Below are positions 1 through 7,762 of a DNA stretch of 64,000 bases, piece after piece. Where the stretch lies: positions 806,001 to 870,000 of the forward strand of contig NZ_LKAJ02000001.1 of the NCBI RefSeq assembly GCF_001431295.2, read 5' to 3'. The stretch comes from Candidatus Berkiella aquae (lineage in GTDB: Bacteria; Pseudomonadota; Gammaproteobacteria; Berkiellales; Berkiellaceae). The first letter of the stretch is position 1; every line of letters begins with the position of its first letter. Made by a program: the position numbers and the translations under genes. Under the pieces are notes generated by a model, which was not told where the DNA came from, ran no database searches, and was given only the letters and a program-made list of their open reading frames with translations.

Positions 1-2
1 TT

Positions 3-3000
3 TGGGGCGATGAATTTGGTTACTTAGTACCGCAAGGGGGATTGCTTTGGTCAGAAAAATCACAGCGATACGAAATTGATCAAATCTTTAGCTTGAAAAA
101 GCATGGTAAAGTTAACGGTGTGATGCATGAACATGAAATCGGATATGTTCCTGTTCAAAACGATCTTTCTTCTAATAGCGGAAACTTAGTTGTTGCTGCG
201 CCTGAAGGTAGCATTCATTTAGCCAATGTCGTGATAAGTTCAGCGGGTAGTACAACGTTAGCAGCAAAAGATGAAGTATCAATTGATGGTATAACGCTCG
301 ATAAACATAGCGCTTATGCCTATAAAAATAGCTCACTCTTTCGCACAAAATCGGTAAAATCTTCTACTGAAGAAAAGATTGTTTATAGCAGTTTTATTTT
401 TACCGGTGGCGAGCTCATTATACGGTGCCAAGATTTCTCCCTGGGTGCAGTGCAAGGTGCTATTGGTAGTGCAGATATTGTCGCCTATAAAACCACGTTG
501 AGTGGCTTACAACAAACGTATGATAATACGACAATTACCCGAGAATTCTCAATAACATCCCCGGGAAGTGATTTGGTTTCAGTTCTGAAAAGCCATAATG
601 CCAAGGCAATATTTGCTGGGATTATGGGTGCTTGCGGATGGGATCAGCAAGAACTAGAGAATTTGCTCCATGCAAAAAGTATTACCGAAATACCTAAGCC
701 ATTGTTAAATACGGCTCGTAATGCATGGAATATTTCTGCGCTGGTTGCTTATGCTTGTGCGGAATATGGTGATTCCCCGGCTGATTTTGTCGGGACTTTC
801 ACCGATCAGATGGGTTTAACGTATGTTGATGGTGATGCTAAACGTCACTTTAACCCTAGATTTAGCATACACTCTTCGAAGACAATACAAGAAACTCAGA
901 AAACACAAACGATTTCAACCGAACTCTTTGTTGGCGGAACTTTTAGGCTATCTGGTAATGAGCTGCATTTATTGGATGGTGCGATGGTTGACGCTGAAGA
1001 TTTACGTATTTTTCTCCTTGAAGGAATCAATGCAACAAAAGCGACCAATACCTCTTCTAGTGCGAGTAAAACAACCAAACATAGTATAGGAATTAATTTA
1101 GCTAACCCTAAAGATCTCAGTGTCAGCGCAAGCAAAGGGACCCGGGTAGAGCATGTTACTGAAACTTCCTTGGCTAAATTGCATGCGCGAAATACGGCTG
1201 AAATTGATGCGGGTGATCATATAAAAGGAGATTTATTAATCGAGGGGGAAAAAGGCGGAAAGGTTGTAGCAGAAGAGATGAGCTTTTCAACGTCACAGCA
1301 TACCAAAACGCTAACGAGCCATTCCAAAGGTGGAACGGTTAGCACTGCGGTTACGGTGAGTGGTCATTATCGAAGCGATAGGGAGAGTGAAAGAACAACG
1401 GTTGAAAAAGCGGGTATTATATTGCCTGGCGGTGAAGTATCAGCAAATACGATTCATCTTGAAAATGGCTCAAAAATTGAAACAAGTCACTTATCTCGAG
1501 TTAATGCTCAAGAAGGTTTGCCTAGCGTAACAGGAACTACCGCAACCGATCATCATTCACAGCAACACAAAAGTGCATCACTTAATCTTTCGTTAAATGG
1601 TAAACCCAGTGGCGATCTTGAATATTCAAGCGACGCGGTAGAAACAGTGCATCGACCGACAGTTTTAGCTGATAATGTAGGTCCGCAGGATTTGCCGGGT
1701 ATTAATACAGAGGCCGAGAAGGAGACCGAAATAACTCACCAGCATCGTCATGGTGTCGCGGTAGCGGGTTTTGTTCCAGATAAAGAGAAAATTCAAAGTG
1801 ATCTGGCGGTAATGAAAAAAGCAGTCAGCAAAGGGTTACATTGGATGTTTAAACCTAACCCAGTTCAACCTTTAGCACAAACCGTGTCAGCGTTATCTAC
1901 GGATGAACCTTTAGCACAAACGGTAACTGAGTTAGCTACGGATGAATCTTTAGTACAAGCAAGAAAGAACTTGCCTGCTGAAGAATCTCTCTCTATTGAT
2001 TTTCATTCCCTACTCATTACTCAAGGAATGCCACCTTCATTAGTGGTTGAAAGCATGCCTACCCCGGATGCATTTTGTTTGTCATTAGGGGATGGGCCTT
2101 TACCGATTTATCAATTTCCTTATGGCGAACTTTCATCTATCCCAGTGCCATATAACATTATTAAAGTAGATAATTCTTTAATTCAATTCCATTTTGATAA
2201 TGATGAAACAATTCCCATTTATCAAACATCACAATCAAACGAGCGCTCATTTTATGATTATAATCCTGAAACAAGGCGTTTTCATGTTTACATAGATGGT
2301 CGACCTTATGTTCCTAAGCCACGAGAACCATTTCGTTTACCTTCAGCCGTCCCAGCGTATGATGAAAACCCAGTTTGGAATCATGTCTTTGCCTTTTGTC
2401 GTTCTGTAGAAAAATCTAGAGATATGGCGGTTGATGCATTGTTGCATCCTATAGAAACCATTGTAGATACTGGAACTTTAGTGTGGGATGGCATTAATGC
2501 AGTTTCTTTAGTACGGTTTGGGATAGTTAATCAAGAAGCTCACCAACGGAATCTTGAACGTTTGGATTTGCTTAATCAAGCATTTGATGATTTTAAAACC
2601 GGAGATAGCGTCACTAGAACAGAGATGCTATTTGATATTGCATTGCCAATGTTATTTACTTCTAATTTTGGGCGTGGGGGCTCTCGTTATTCCAGGAAAG
2701 GGATTTTAATTGAAGAAATACCCGCGTTAGAATCTTTTGATTGGAAAAATTTACTTTTACCAGAGTACAATGTATATCATAGTGTCAGTTCTCCTAATCG
2801 TGGGCAAAGTGTTTTAAATGGTATTAATCCTAGATTTTTAGGTACTGAATCTAGGTTTGGTAAAGGCTTTTATGTTTCAGAAATTCCTGATACAACATTA
2901 TATGAGTTGAAGCACAATAAGCTACAAGCTAGTCATACCATCAGATATACTGTTAATTCAGATAAAATAAAAGTCCTTGATTTATCCGATAAGAAAATTG

Positions 3001-3248
3001 CAGCAGACTGGGAATACAAAGGTGGAGAGAGGAAAGAAGAGTATATTAAAATGGGCGAGCTAGCACAAAAGCTAGGATATAATGCCATTAAATTTCCTTC
3101 TGTGAGAGGGCCAGGGCATAACATCGTTGTTTTAAAAGATTTTCATGAAATTTTACAACACAAAATGGTGGTCCCAAGCCCAAGCTTGTCAGATTTAGTA
3201 CCAGCAGAACAAACTAAACAATTTGATAATTTGCTAAAACTTAAATAG
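3..3248 (+). CDS. Filamentous-haemagglutinin-type exoprotein, 3' part, with RES/ART-like C-terminal toxin candidate (5'-truncated)
   Basis: The frame is open from the first bases of the window, so the gene begins upstream; 1081 residues are visible. The first ~600 residues are rich in Ser/Thr/Gly/Asn with beta-helix-like phrases (LHLLDGAMVDAEDL, GDLLIEGEKGG, ANTIHLENGSKIET), as in large two-partner-secreted adhesins and CdiA-type proteins. A short repeated stretch (PLAQTVSALSTDEP, PLAQTVTELATDES) follows near residues 620-660. The last ~160 residues look like a separate domain: H926 in VYHSVSS, R951 in SRFGKGFYVS, E968 in LYELKH and S1033 in KFPSVRGPG (counted from position 3). An Arg-Glu-Ser arrangement with a late PSVR motif resembles RES/ADP-ribosyltransferase-fold NAD-consuming toxins. 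The exoprotein class is fairly clear; the toxin fold is inference. The next gene, 8 bases downstream, is a candidate immunity gene. No VENN pretoxin motif was seen. Confidence 0.7.
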   Translation, partial: WGDEFGYLVPQGGLLWSEKSQRYEIDQIFSLKKHGKVNGVMHEHEIGYVPVQNDLSSNSGNLVVAAPEGSIHLANVVISSAGSTTLAAKDEVSIDGITLDKHSAYAYKNSSLFRTKSVKSSTEEKIVYSSFIFTGGELIIRCQDFSLGAVQGAIGSADIVAYKTTLSGLQQTYDNTTITREFSITSPGSDLVSVLKSHNAKAIFAGIMGACGWDQQELENLLHAKSITEIPKPLLNTARNAWNISALVAYACAEYGDSPADFVGTFTDQMGLTYVDGDAKRHFNPRFSIHSSKTIQETQKTQTISTELFVGGTFRLSGNELHLLDGAMVDAEDLRIFLLEGINATKATNTSSSASKTTKHSIGINLANPKDLSVSASKGTRVEHVTETSLAKLHARNTAEIDAGDHIKGDLLIEGEKGGKVVAEEMSFSTSQHTKTLTSHSKGGTVSTAVTVSGHYRSDRESERTTVEKAGIILPGGEVSANTIHLENGSKIETSHLSRVNAQEGLPSVTGTTATDHHSQQHKSASLNLSLNGKPSGDLEYSSDAVETVHRPTVLADNVGPQDLPGINTEAEKETEITHQHRHGVAVAGFVPDKEKIQSDLAVMKKAVSKGLHWMFKPNPVQPLAQTVSALSTDEPLAQTVTELATDESLVQARKNLPAEESLSIDFHSLLITQGMPPSLVVESMPTPDAFCLSLGDGPLPIYQFPYGELSSIPVPYNIIKVDNSLIQFHFDNDETIPIYQTSQSNERSFYDYNPETRRFHVYIDGRPYVPKPREPFRLPSAVPAYDENPVWNHVFAFCRSVEKSRDMAVDALLHPIETIVDTGTLVWDGINAVSLVRFGIVNQEAHQRNLERLDLLNQAFDDFKTGDSVTRTEMLFDIALPMLFTSNFGRGGSRYSRKGILIEEIPALESFDWKNLLLPEYNVYHSVSSPNRGQSVLNGINPRFLGTESRFGKGFYVSEIPDTTLYELKHNKLQASHTIRYTVNSDKIKVLDLSDKKIAADWEYKGGERKEEYIKMGELAQKLGYNAIKFPSVRGPGHNIVVLKDFHEILQHKMVVPSPSLSDLVPAEQTKQFDNLLKLK

Positions 3249-3256
3249 GTGCAATA

Positions 3257-3721
3257 ATGATATTATTTTTATGGAAATATACTTGTATCAACGGCCATGA
3301 ATTTGAGGTGCCTCAGCTTGATGAATTCGAATATGGTACACTTCTGTTAAGAAATGAATTAAATGAAATTCAATATGTATGTCTGGGTAATAAAGCTTTT
3401 GATGAAATAGATAGATTGGTTTCTGGGCATCCTTTGGTTTCTCATTTTGAAGAGGGTGATTTAACGGATGTTGTGCAAAGTGTATTTAGTGTTGCCTGTG
3501 ATATAAATATTCACGGTGGGCCATTTAAAATAGCAAGGAGACAAAGTTGCCCTCAATGCAGCACAAGAATGATGGACGATTGGGACCAAATTATTCCGTT
3601 CAAACCAGTAGAAGTTGATGTCAAAGAAGTTACCCACAATCATTGGTTTAGTTTGTCAGAAGCAGAAAAAAAATCCTTAGTAGACACAGCAATATTGAAA
3701 GAGTTGAAGAAGACCCATTAG
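3257..3721 (+). CDS. Small zinc-ribbon-like protein, candidate immunity protein for the upstream toxin domain
   Basis: 154 residues, starting 8 bases after the exoprotein stop with an AGGTG Shine-Dalgarno at about 3247, so the two are probably co-transcribed. The protein has C10-x3-H14 (TCINGHEFEVP) and C98-x2-C101 (SCPQCSTRM), a plausible zinc-binding knuckle pair, and an acidic C-terminal helix (WFSLSEAEKKSLVDTA). I do not recognise the family. Its place directly after a polymorphic-toxin-like C-terminus, its small size and the decayed second copy just downstream fit an immunity gene, as orphan immunity copies are common at such loci. That role is inferred from position only. It could instead be a general small zinc-ribbon protein. 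Confidence 0.72.
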   Translation: MILFLWKYTCINGHEFEVPQLDEFEYGTLLLRNELNEIQYVCLGNKAFDEIDRLVSGHPLVSHFEEGDLTDVVQSVFSVACDINIHGGPFKIARRQSCPQCSTRMMDDWDQIIPFKPVEVDVKEVTHNHWFSLSEAEKKSLVDTAILKELKKTH

Positions 3722-3746
3722 TTGCTATGGCTCTGGTCCAAACAAC

Positions 3747-4644
3747 ACATGAATTTTTATAATGTGAGGTTCCAGAGTTAGATGAGAATTATAAAACAAG
3801 CATAAATGCTAGAAGTTGAAAATATAAGCAGCGGAAGCTGCGACATTTAATAGCCCCGGGTAAAACGAACGAGCCGTAAGGCAAGTGAGTGGAACCCGGG
3901 GTAAAGTAGTCACTATCATTTGAACTGCGGAAGCAGTGAAACAATGATTGTGTCACCGGTGCCCCGGTTGAAATGGAAAGAGAATTCTTTACCCCGGATT
4001 CCAAGCAGTTTTGCTATCGCAAAATGCTTTCCAGCCGGGGCTAGCGAATTTCCTCGCTGCCGCGAGGCTATTGTAATGGTTCCGTAATTCGTTGATGCAA
4101 ATCGTGTGTAATGAGATGAGGAGCGTAGCGAATCAATCGCCCACTTTGAATAAAAGGGGGCGGCTCGCATCTTTCGGCGCAGTCCGGCGAAGCATTCTTG
4201 CCCGGCGTAGCATTAGCAAAGCCGGGAGCGTAGATGGACGAAGACGAAAGCGAGCGGGGGATTTTTATCTGAAGACCTATAACTTTACTAATATTTATCT
4301 TTTATTACACTTTTGAATATTATCAATTCGTCCAAGCCAAATTTTAGTTTCAGTCATATTGGTTTTAAAGGATGAGATCAGCTTTAATCTTTCGTAATAA
4401 TGCTTTTAAGATAAAAATCCCCCAGCAAGCTTCGCTTTCTGCCCCCTTTTATTCAAAGTGGGCGATTGATTCGCTACGCTCATCCTGTTGTAATAAAATT
4501 ATCCCGCTAAAATATATTGAAGTTGAAGAGGTAACTCATAATCATTGGTTTAGTTTATCAGAGGCAGAAAAAAAATCCTTAGTCGATGCCGCTATATTGA
4601 AAGAGTTGAAGAAGACTCTTAGTTGCTGCAGTTTTGGTCCATAA
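3747..4644 (+). pseudogene. Wrecked second copy of the candidate immunity gene, split by a composite repeat
   Basis: Shortly after the intact gene, bases 3764-3812 encode EVPELDENYKTSINAR, matching EVPQLDEFEYGTLLLR of the intact protein but in a frame broken by upstream stops. A 661-base repeat (3824-4484) then intervenes. From about 4495 the reading resumes with IIPLKYIEVEEVTHNHWF and SLSEAEKKSLVDAAILKE, nearly identical to the last ~43 residues of the intact protein. The middle (about residues 33-110) is missing. Bases after the stop (TTAGTTGCT..GGTCCA) also match those after the intact gene, so the whole unit was duplicated before disruption. It cannot make the full product. Confidence 0.8.
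3824..4484 (+). repeat. Composite dispersed repeat, copy 1 (module A plus MITE-like inverted-repeat module B)
   Basis: About 661 bases, nearly identical to 4641-5303. Module A (3824-4100) holds GC-rich hairpins such as CCCCGGGT...ACCCGGGG, a CCTCGCTGCCGCGAGG palindrome and the core GGCAAGTGAGTG. Module B (about 4115-4484) is bounded by ~44-base inverted repeats: left arm with GCGTAGCGAATCAATCGCCC and AATAAAAGGGGGC, right arm its complement ending CGCTACGCTCATC. Inside lie inverted GGGGGATTTTTATC / GATAAAAATCCCCC. No transposase is encoded and no target-site duplication is evident. Short open frames inside have no independent coding support. Confidence 0.85.
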
Positions 4645-5303
4645 GCAGCGGAAGCTGCGATATTTAATAGCCCCGGGTAAAACGAACGAGCCGTAAGACA
4701 AGTGAGTGGAACCCGGGGTAAAAACAATCTCTATCATTTGAACTGCGGAAGCAGTGAAACAAGATTGTTTCACCGGTGCCCCGGTTGGAATGGAAAGAGA
4801 ATTCTATACCCCGGATTCCAAGCAGTTTTGCTATCGCAAAAATGCTTTTCAACCGGGGTTAGCAAATTTCCTCGCTGCCGCGAGGCTATTGTAATGGTTC
4901 CGTAATTCGTGGATGCAAATCGTGTGTCATTAGAAGATGAGCGTAGCGAATCAATCGCCCACTTTGAATAAAAGGGGGCGGCTCGCATTTTTCGGCGCAG
5001 TCCGGCGAAGCATTCTTGCCCGGCGTAGCATTAGCAAAGCCGGGAGCGTAGACGGATGAAGACGAAAGCGAGCGGGGGATTTTTATCTGAAGACCTATAA
5101 CTTTACTAATATTTATCTTTTATTACACTTTTGAATATTATCAATTTCGTCCAAGCCAAATTTTAGTTTCAGTCATATTGGTTTTAAAGGATGAGATCAC
5201 CTTTAATCTTTCGTAATAATGCTTTTAAGATAAAAATCCCCCAGCAAGCTTCGCTTTCTGCCCCCTTTTATTCAAAGTGGGCGATTGATTCGCTACGCTC
5301 ATC
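4641..5303 (+). repeat. Composite dispersed repeat, copy 2
   Basis: Same architecture and almost the same sequence as 3824-4484, beginning ATAAGCAGCGG and ending CGCTACGCTCATC. It begins 157 bases after the end of copy 1, immediately after the remnant 3' end of the duplicated immunity gene, so both copies may descend from the same tandem duplication rather than from two insertions. Differences are scattered single bases. Confidence 0.85.
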
Positions 5304-5378
5304 TATTAGCAATCCTAATATTACCTAAAAATGAAAAATACTTCTTTTCATGGATGCTGCGGCTGTGATGCCAATAAA

Positions 5379-5654
5379 TCAATACGGGATCATATTATAG
5401 GCTTGGTCCAGATTTAAGTAGCGCACTTCATCATAATGCGGTGAAAGCGAAAGTTGTGCTTCTTGATAGATGGTCCAATTATAAAGAAAATCGATATCGT
5501 CTATCATATAACTTATTAGAGAGTTGGTTTTATTTATCTGTGTGTAATTATAAATCCCTAATCCTATATTCACTATCAATAGACCTATAAGCATATCAGC
5601 GGGATCAAAACCACCAGAGACTTTTTGGATCTCTGTTAAACTTAATAATTTCAT
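5379..5654 (-). CDS. Double-glycine-leader peptide (bacteriocin/microcin-like), paralogue 1
   Basis: 91 residues. The N-terminus MKLLSLTEIQKVSGG is a typical double-glycine leader (hydrophobic positions, EI, VSGG), of the kind cut by C39-peptidase ABC exporters. The 76-residue mature part begins FDPADMLIGLL with a hydrophobic segment (NIGLGIYNYTQI). It is clearly paralogous to the gene just upstream: F-DP--ML, NIGLG-YN--QI-K, TIYQE-QLS and a similar acidic tail are shared. Shine-Dalgarno AAGGAA precedes the ATG. No C39 exporter, self-immunity or modification gene lies in the window. Antimicrobial, signalling or host-directed roles are all possible. Confidence 0.75.
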   Translation of the reverse strand: MKLLSLTEIQKVSGGFDPADMLIGLLIVNIGLGIYNYTQINKTNSLISYMIDDIDFLYNWTIYQEAQLSLSPHYDEVRYLNLDQAYNMIPY

Positions 5655-5682
5655 GCATTTTCCTTTAATTTCTAAGGGATAA

Positions 5683-5705
5683 TGCCGTTTAAATTTTAAA
5701 CGGCA
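5683..5705 (-). other. Perfect 11-bp hairpin between the two double-glycine peptide genes
   Basis: TGCCGTTTAAA-T-TTTAAACGGCA is a 23-base palindrome in the 64-base gap between the two peptide genes. It has no run of T after it on the minus strand, so it is a poor terminator; it could stabilise or attenuate the mRNA between the two coding regions. Confidence 0.5.
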
Positions 5706-5718
5706 AAATGAAAATAGG

Positions 5719-6003
5719 CTAGTGATGAATCATCCTGCTACCGGCTTCTTCTAAGCTTAAAGCACGAGTTTCTTCGTAAAGTGGTAGTTGGGATAATTGT
5801 ACTTCTTGATAAATGGTTGCTATTGAAACGAAATCGAGAAGTGAGTCATTGAGGCGATTAGCGGCTTGCATTTTATCGATTTGAGCGAAGTTATAAAATC
5901 CTAATCCAATGTTGGCTGCCGTTAAGCAAAAAAGCATCGTCACTGGATCAATAAAACCGCCGGAAACCTTGGTTACTTCAACTGAAGTTAATACTTTCAT
6001 CAT
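5719..6003 (-). CDS. Double-glycine-leader peptide (bacteriocin/microcin-like), paralogue 2
   Basis: 94 residues; leader MMKVLTSVEVTKVSGG followed by FIDPVTMLFCLTAANIGLGF. About 40% of positions match the downstream paralogue across the whole length, including the C-terminal half, which argues that the mature part is under selection and is not chance reading frame. Shine-Dalgarno AAGGAAG lies just before two consecutive ATG codons (6003 and 6000). It is probably the first gene of a two-gene unit with 5379-5654. Exporter and target are not visible here. Confidence 0.75.
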   Translation of the reverse strand: MMKVLTSVEVTKVSGGFIDPVTMLFCLTAANIGLGFYNFAQIDKMQAANRLNDSLLDFVSIATIYQEVQLSQLPLYEETRALSLEEAGSRMIHH

Positions 6004-6100
6004 TTATCTTCCTTAACAACTTGAATTGATGAATGAGTCGGCGATTATAGTTAACAGGCCTAAGAAGTCAATCTATAAATCGAATTCAGCAGACTGATAT

Positions 6101-7276
6101 TCAAATATATGTGGAAGGATAATAAATTTCTTTAGCTGAAATAGAAATGGTTTCTTTTTCTGGATAGCGTAGCGCAGTAAGTTTTCCACCAAAAGCGCAG
6201 CCAGTATCAATACAAAGGGTATTATTGACCCAGTGCAATTCTGCAGTGAAAGCATGCCCGTAAACCACTAAAGCCTCTCCATGATATTCTTGCGCCCAAT
6301 CTGACCTGATTGGGTAACCAAACTCATCGATTTCACCCGTGGTAGCACCGTAAAGCGAAAAGCTTTTAATCCGAGGAGAAATGCGTCCTTGATAAAATGC
6401 TTTCATACCAGCATGGGCGACCACTAAACGATGGTTGTCGAATACATAGTAAATGGGTAATGATTCGATAAAATCAATGGCAGCGCTTTTAAAGGCTTCG
6501 CTAGCGTGTTCAAATTCTTGCACCGTGGTTTCTAAACCATGTTTTAATTGAATAGACTTGCCTTTAAGATAAGCTAGTAATTTAATTTCATGATTTCCGG
6601 CAATACAAAGTGCGCTGCCATGTTTTACCATATTCATCACCAGCGCTAATACGGCAAGTGATTGAGGCCCGCGATCGGTTAAATCGCCCACAAACACAGC
6701 CCGGCGCTGTAAAGGCGCGATAACAGCGCTTTGTTCAGAATGAATCAGCGCTTCATTTATCTGATAACCCAGTTGAGTCAGTAATTCGAGCAATTCTGCA
6801 TAACAGCCATGCACATCGCCGATAATATCAAAAGGGCCAGATTCATCGCTTTTATCAATATCGAGTTTATGGCGAATCACTTCGGTTTGGGTAAAATGAT
6901 TGGGTAATGAGTAACAATGCAGATATTTTTCCTGCTTGGGTAATAAGATTGCAGGATCAAAGACCATTGCCACCACTTGGCAGTGATTTTTTTTGGCAAT
7001 AATGCGTAATTTTTCCCGCTCCTTAGCATTCAGATTTTGCGCATCAATAACGGTTAATTTACCATTGAACAATCGTAAATGGGTGAGATGATAAAGTAGC
7101 TCAAAAGCCAAAGGGGAAGCGCTAGAATCGATTTTTTGATCGGTTACTTGATAGTGGCACTCTGCTAATGAAACGATTTCAGAAGGTTGGAAATGTGCTT
7201 TGGCAAAGGCAGATTTCCCCGCACCTTCAGGGCCAATCAGTAAAATTAAGCAAAATTGAGGGATATTCAACAACAT
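6101..7276 (-). CDS. Polynucleotide kinase-phosphatase-like protein (P-loop kinase plus metallophosphoesterase)
   Basis: 391 residues from the ATG at 7276 (a GTG at 7285 would add three). The N-terminal ~140 residues form a P-loop kinase domain with Walker A GPEGAGKSAF and a downstream DAQNLNAKEREKLR segment typical of small nucleotide or polynucleotide kinases. From about residue 150 comes a calcineurin-like phosphoesterase with FDIIGDVHGCY, GDLTDRGPQS, AGNHEIK and a late VYGHAF metal-binding series. The pairing is that of bacterial Pnkp, which repairs RNA or DNA ends, but the ligase domain of full Pnkp is absent. A diadenosine-tetraphosphatase-like role for the phosphatase half is an alternative. 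It is alone on the minus strand upstream of the two peptide genes. Confidence 0.8.
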   Translation of the reverse strand: MLLNIPQFCLILLIGPEGAGKSAFAKAHFQPSEIVSLAECHYQVTDQKIDSSASPLAFELLYHLTHLRLFNGKLTVIDAQNLNAKEREKLRIIAKKNHCQVVAMVFDPAILLPKQEKYLHCYSLPNHFTQTEVIRHKLDIDKSDESGPFDIIGDVHGCYAELLELLTQLGYQINEALIHSEQSAVIAPLQRRAVFVGDLTDRGPQSLAVLALVMNMVKHGSALCIAGNHEIKLLAYLKGKSIQLKHGLETTVQEFEHASEAFKSAAIDFIESLPIYYVFDNHRLVVAHAGMKAFYQGRISPRIKSFSLYGATTGEIDEFGYPIRSDWAQEYHGEALVVYGHAFTAELHWVNNTLCIDTGCAFGGKLTALRYPEKETISISAKEIYYPSTYI

Positions 7277-7436
7277 TAGATTCACAATAGCTTATTTAAA
7301 ATAGGTGTATACGCTGAGTGATTATTCTACTTTAACATGTTGTGTTATATGCACCAAGCCTTCCTTAGCACTACTTCCCGCAGCCAAGCCAGTTTTGTTG
7401 TATGTGAGCATCATCATGGGTTGCGGCAGCAACCTA

Positions 7437-7661
7437 AGTTGCTAGCCCCGGATGGAAAGCATTTTGCGATAGCAAAATTGCTTGGAATCCGGGGTATAGA
7501 ATTTTACTCATTCCAACCGGGGCACCGGTGAAACAACACATTGTTTCACTGCTACCGCAGTTTTGATTTTAGAGGATTCTTTTACCCCGGGTTCCACTCA
7601 CTTGCCTAACGGCTCGTTCGTTTTACCCGGGGCTAGCTATTGTCGCAGCTACCGCTGCTTA
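7437..7661 (-). repeat. Module A of the composite repeat, inverted copy
   Basis: The reverse complement of 3824-4050: GCTAGCCCCGG...CCGGGG, GCACCGGTGAAACA, and CCCGGGTTCCACTCACTTGC. It lacks module B, showing that A and B move or amplify separately. It sits between the divergent kinase-phosphatase and coiled-coil genes. Confidence 0.8.
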
Positions 7662-7762
7662 TCTTTATTGTGTACTTCCCATTCTAAATAATAACGACCT
7701 CTGAACTTTTCTAAATGGTTCATTGTCCACACGATAAGAACGAGAAAATTGTGTGGTGGTTT

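Noticed and set aside
4092-4988. Several 60-90 residue open frames on both strands between 3.9 and 5.0 kb and at 7337-7531
   Set aside because: They lie inside the dispersed repeats, appear again in each repeat copy, and have no start signals or family features.
3811-5310. Target-site duplications expected for an insertion sequence
   Set aside because: No convincing direct repeats of equal length flank either copy, and no transposase is encoded.
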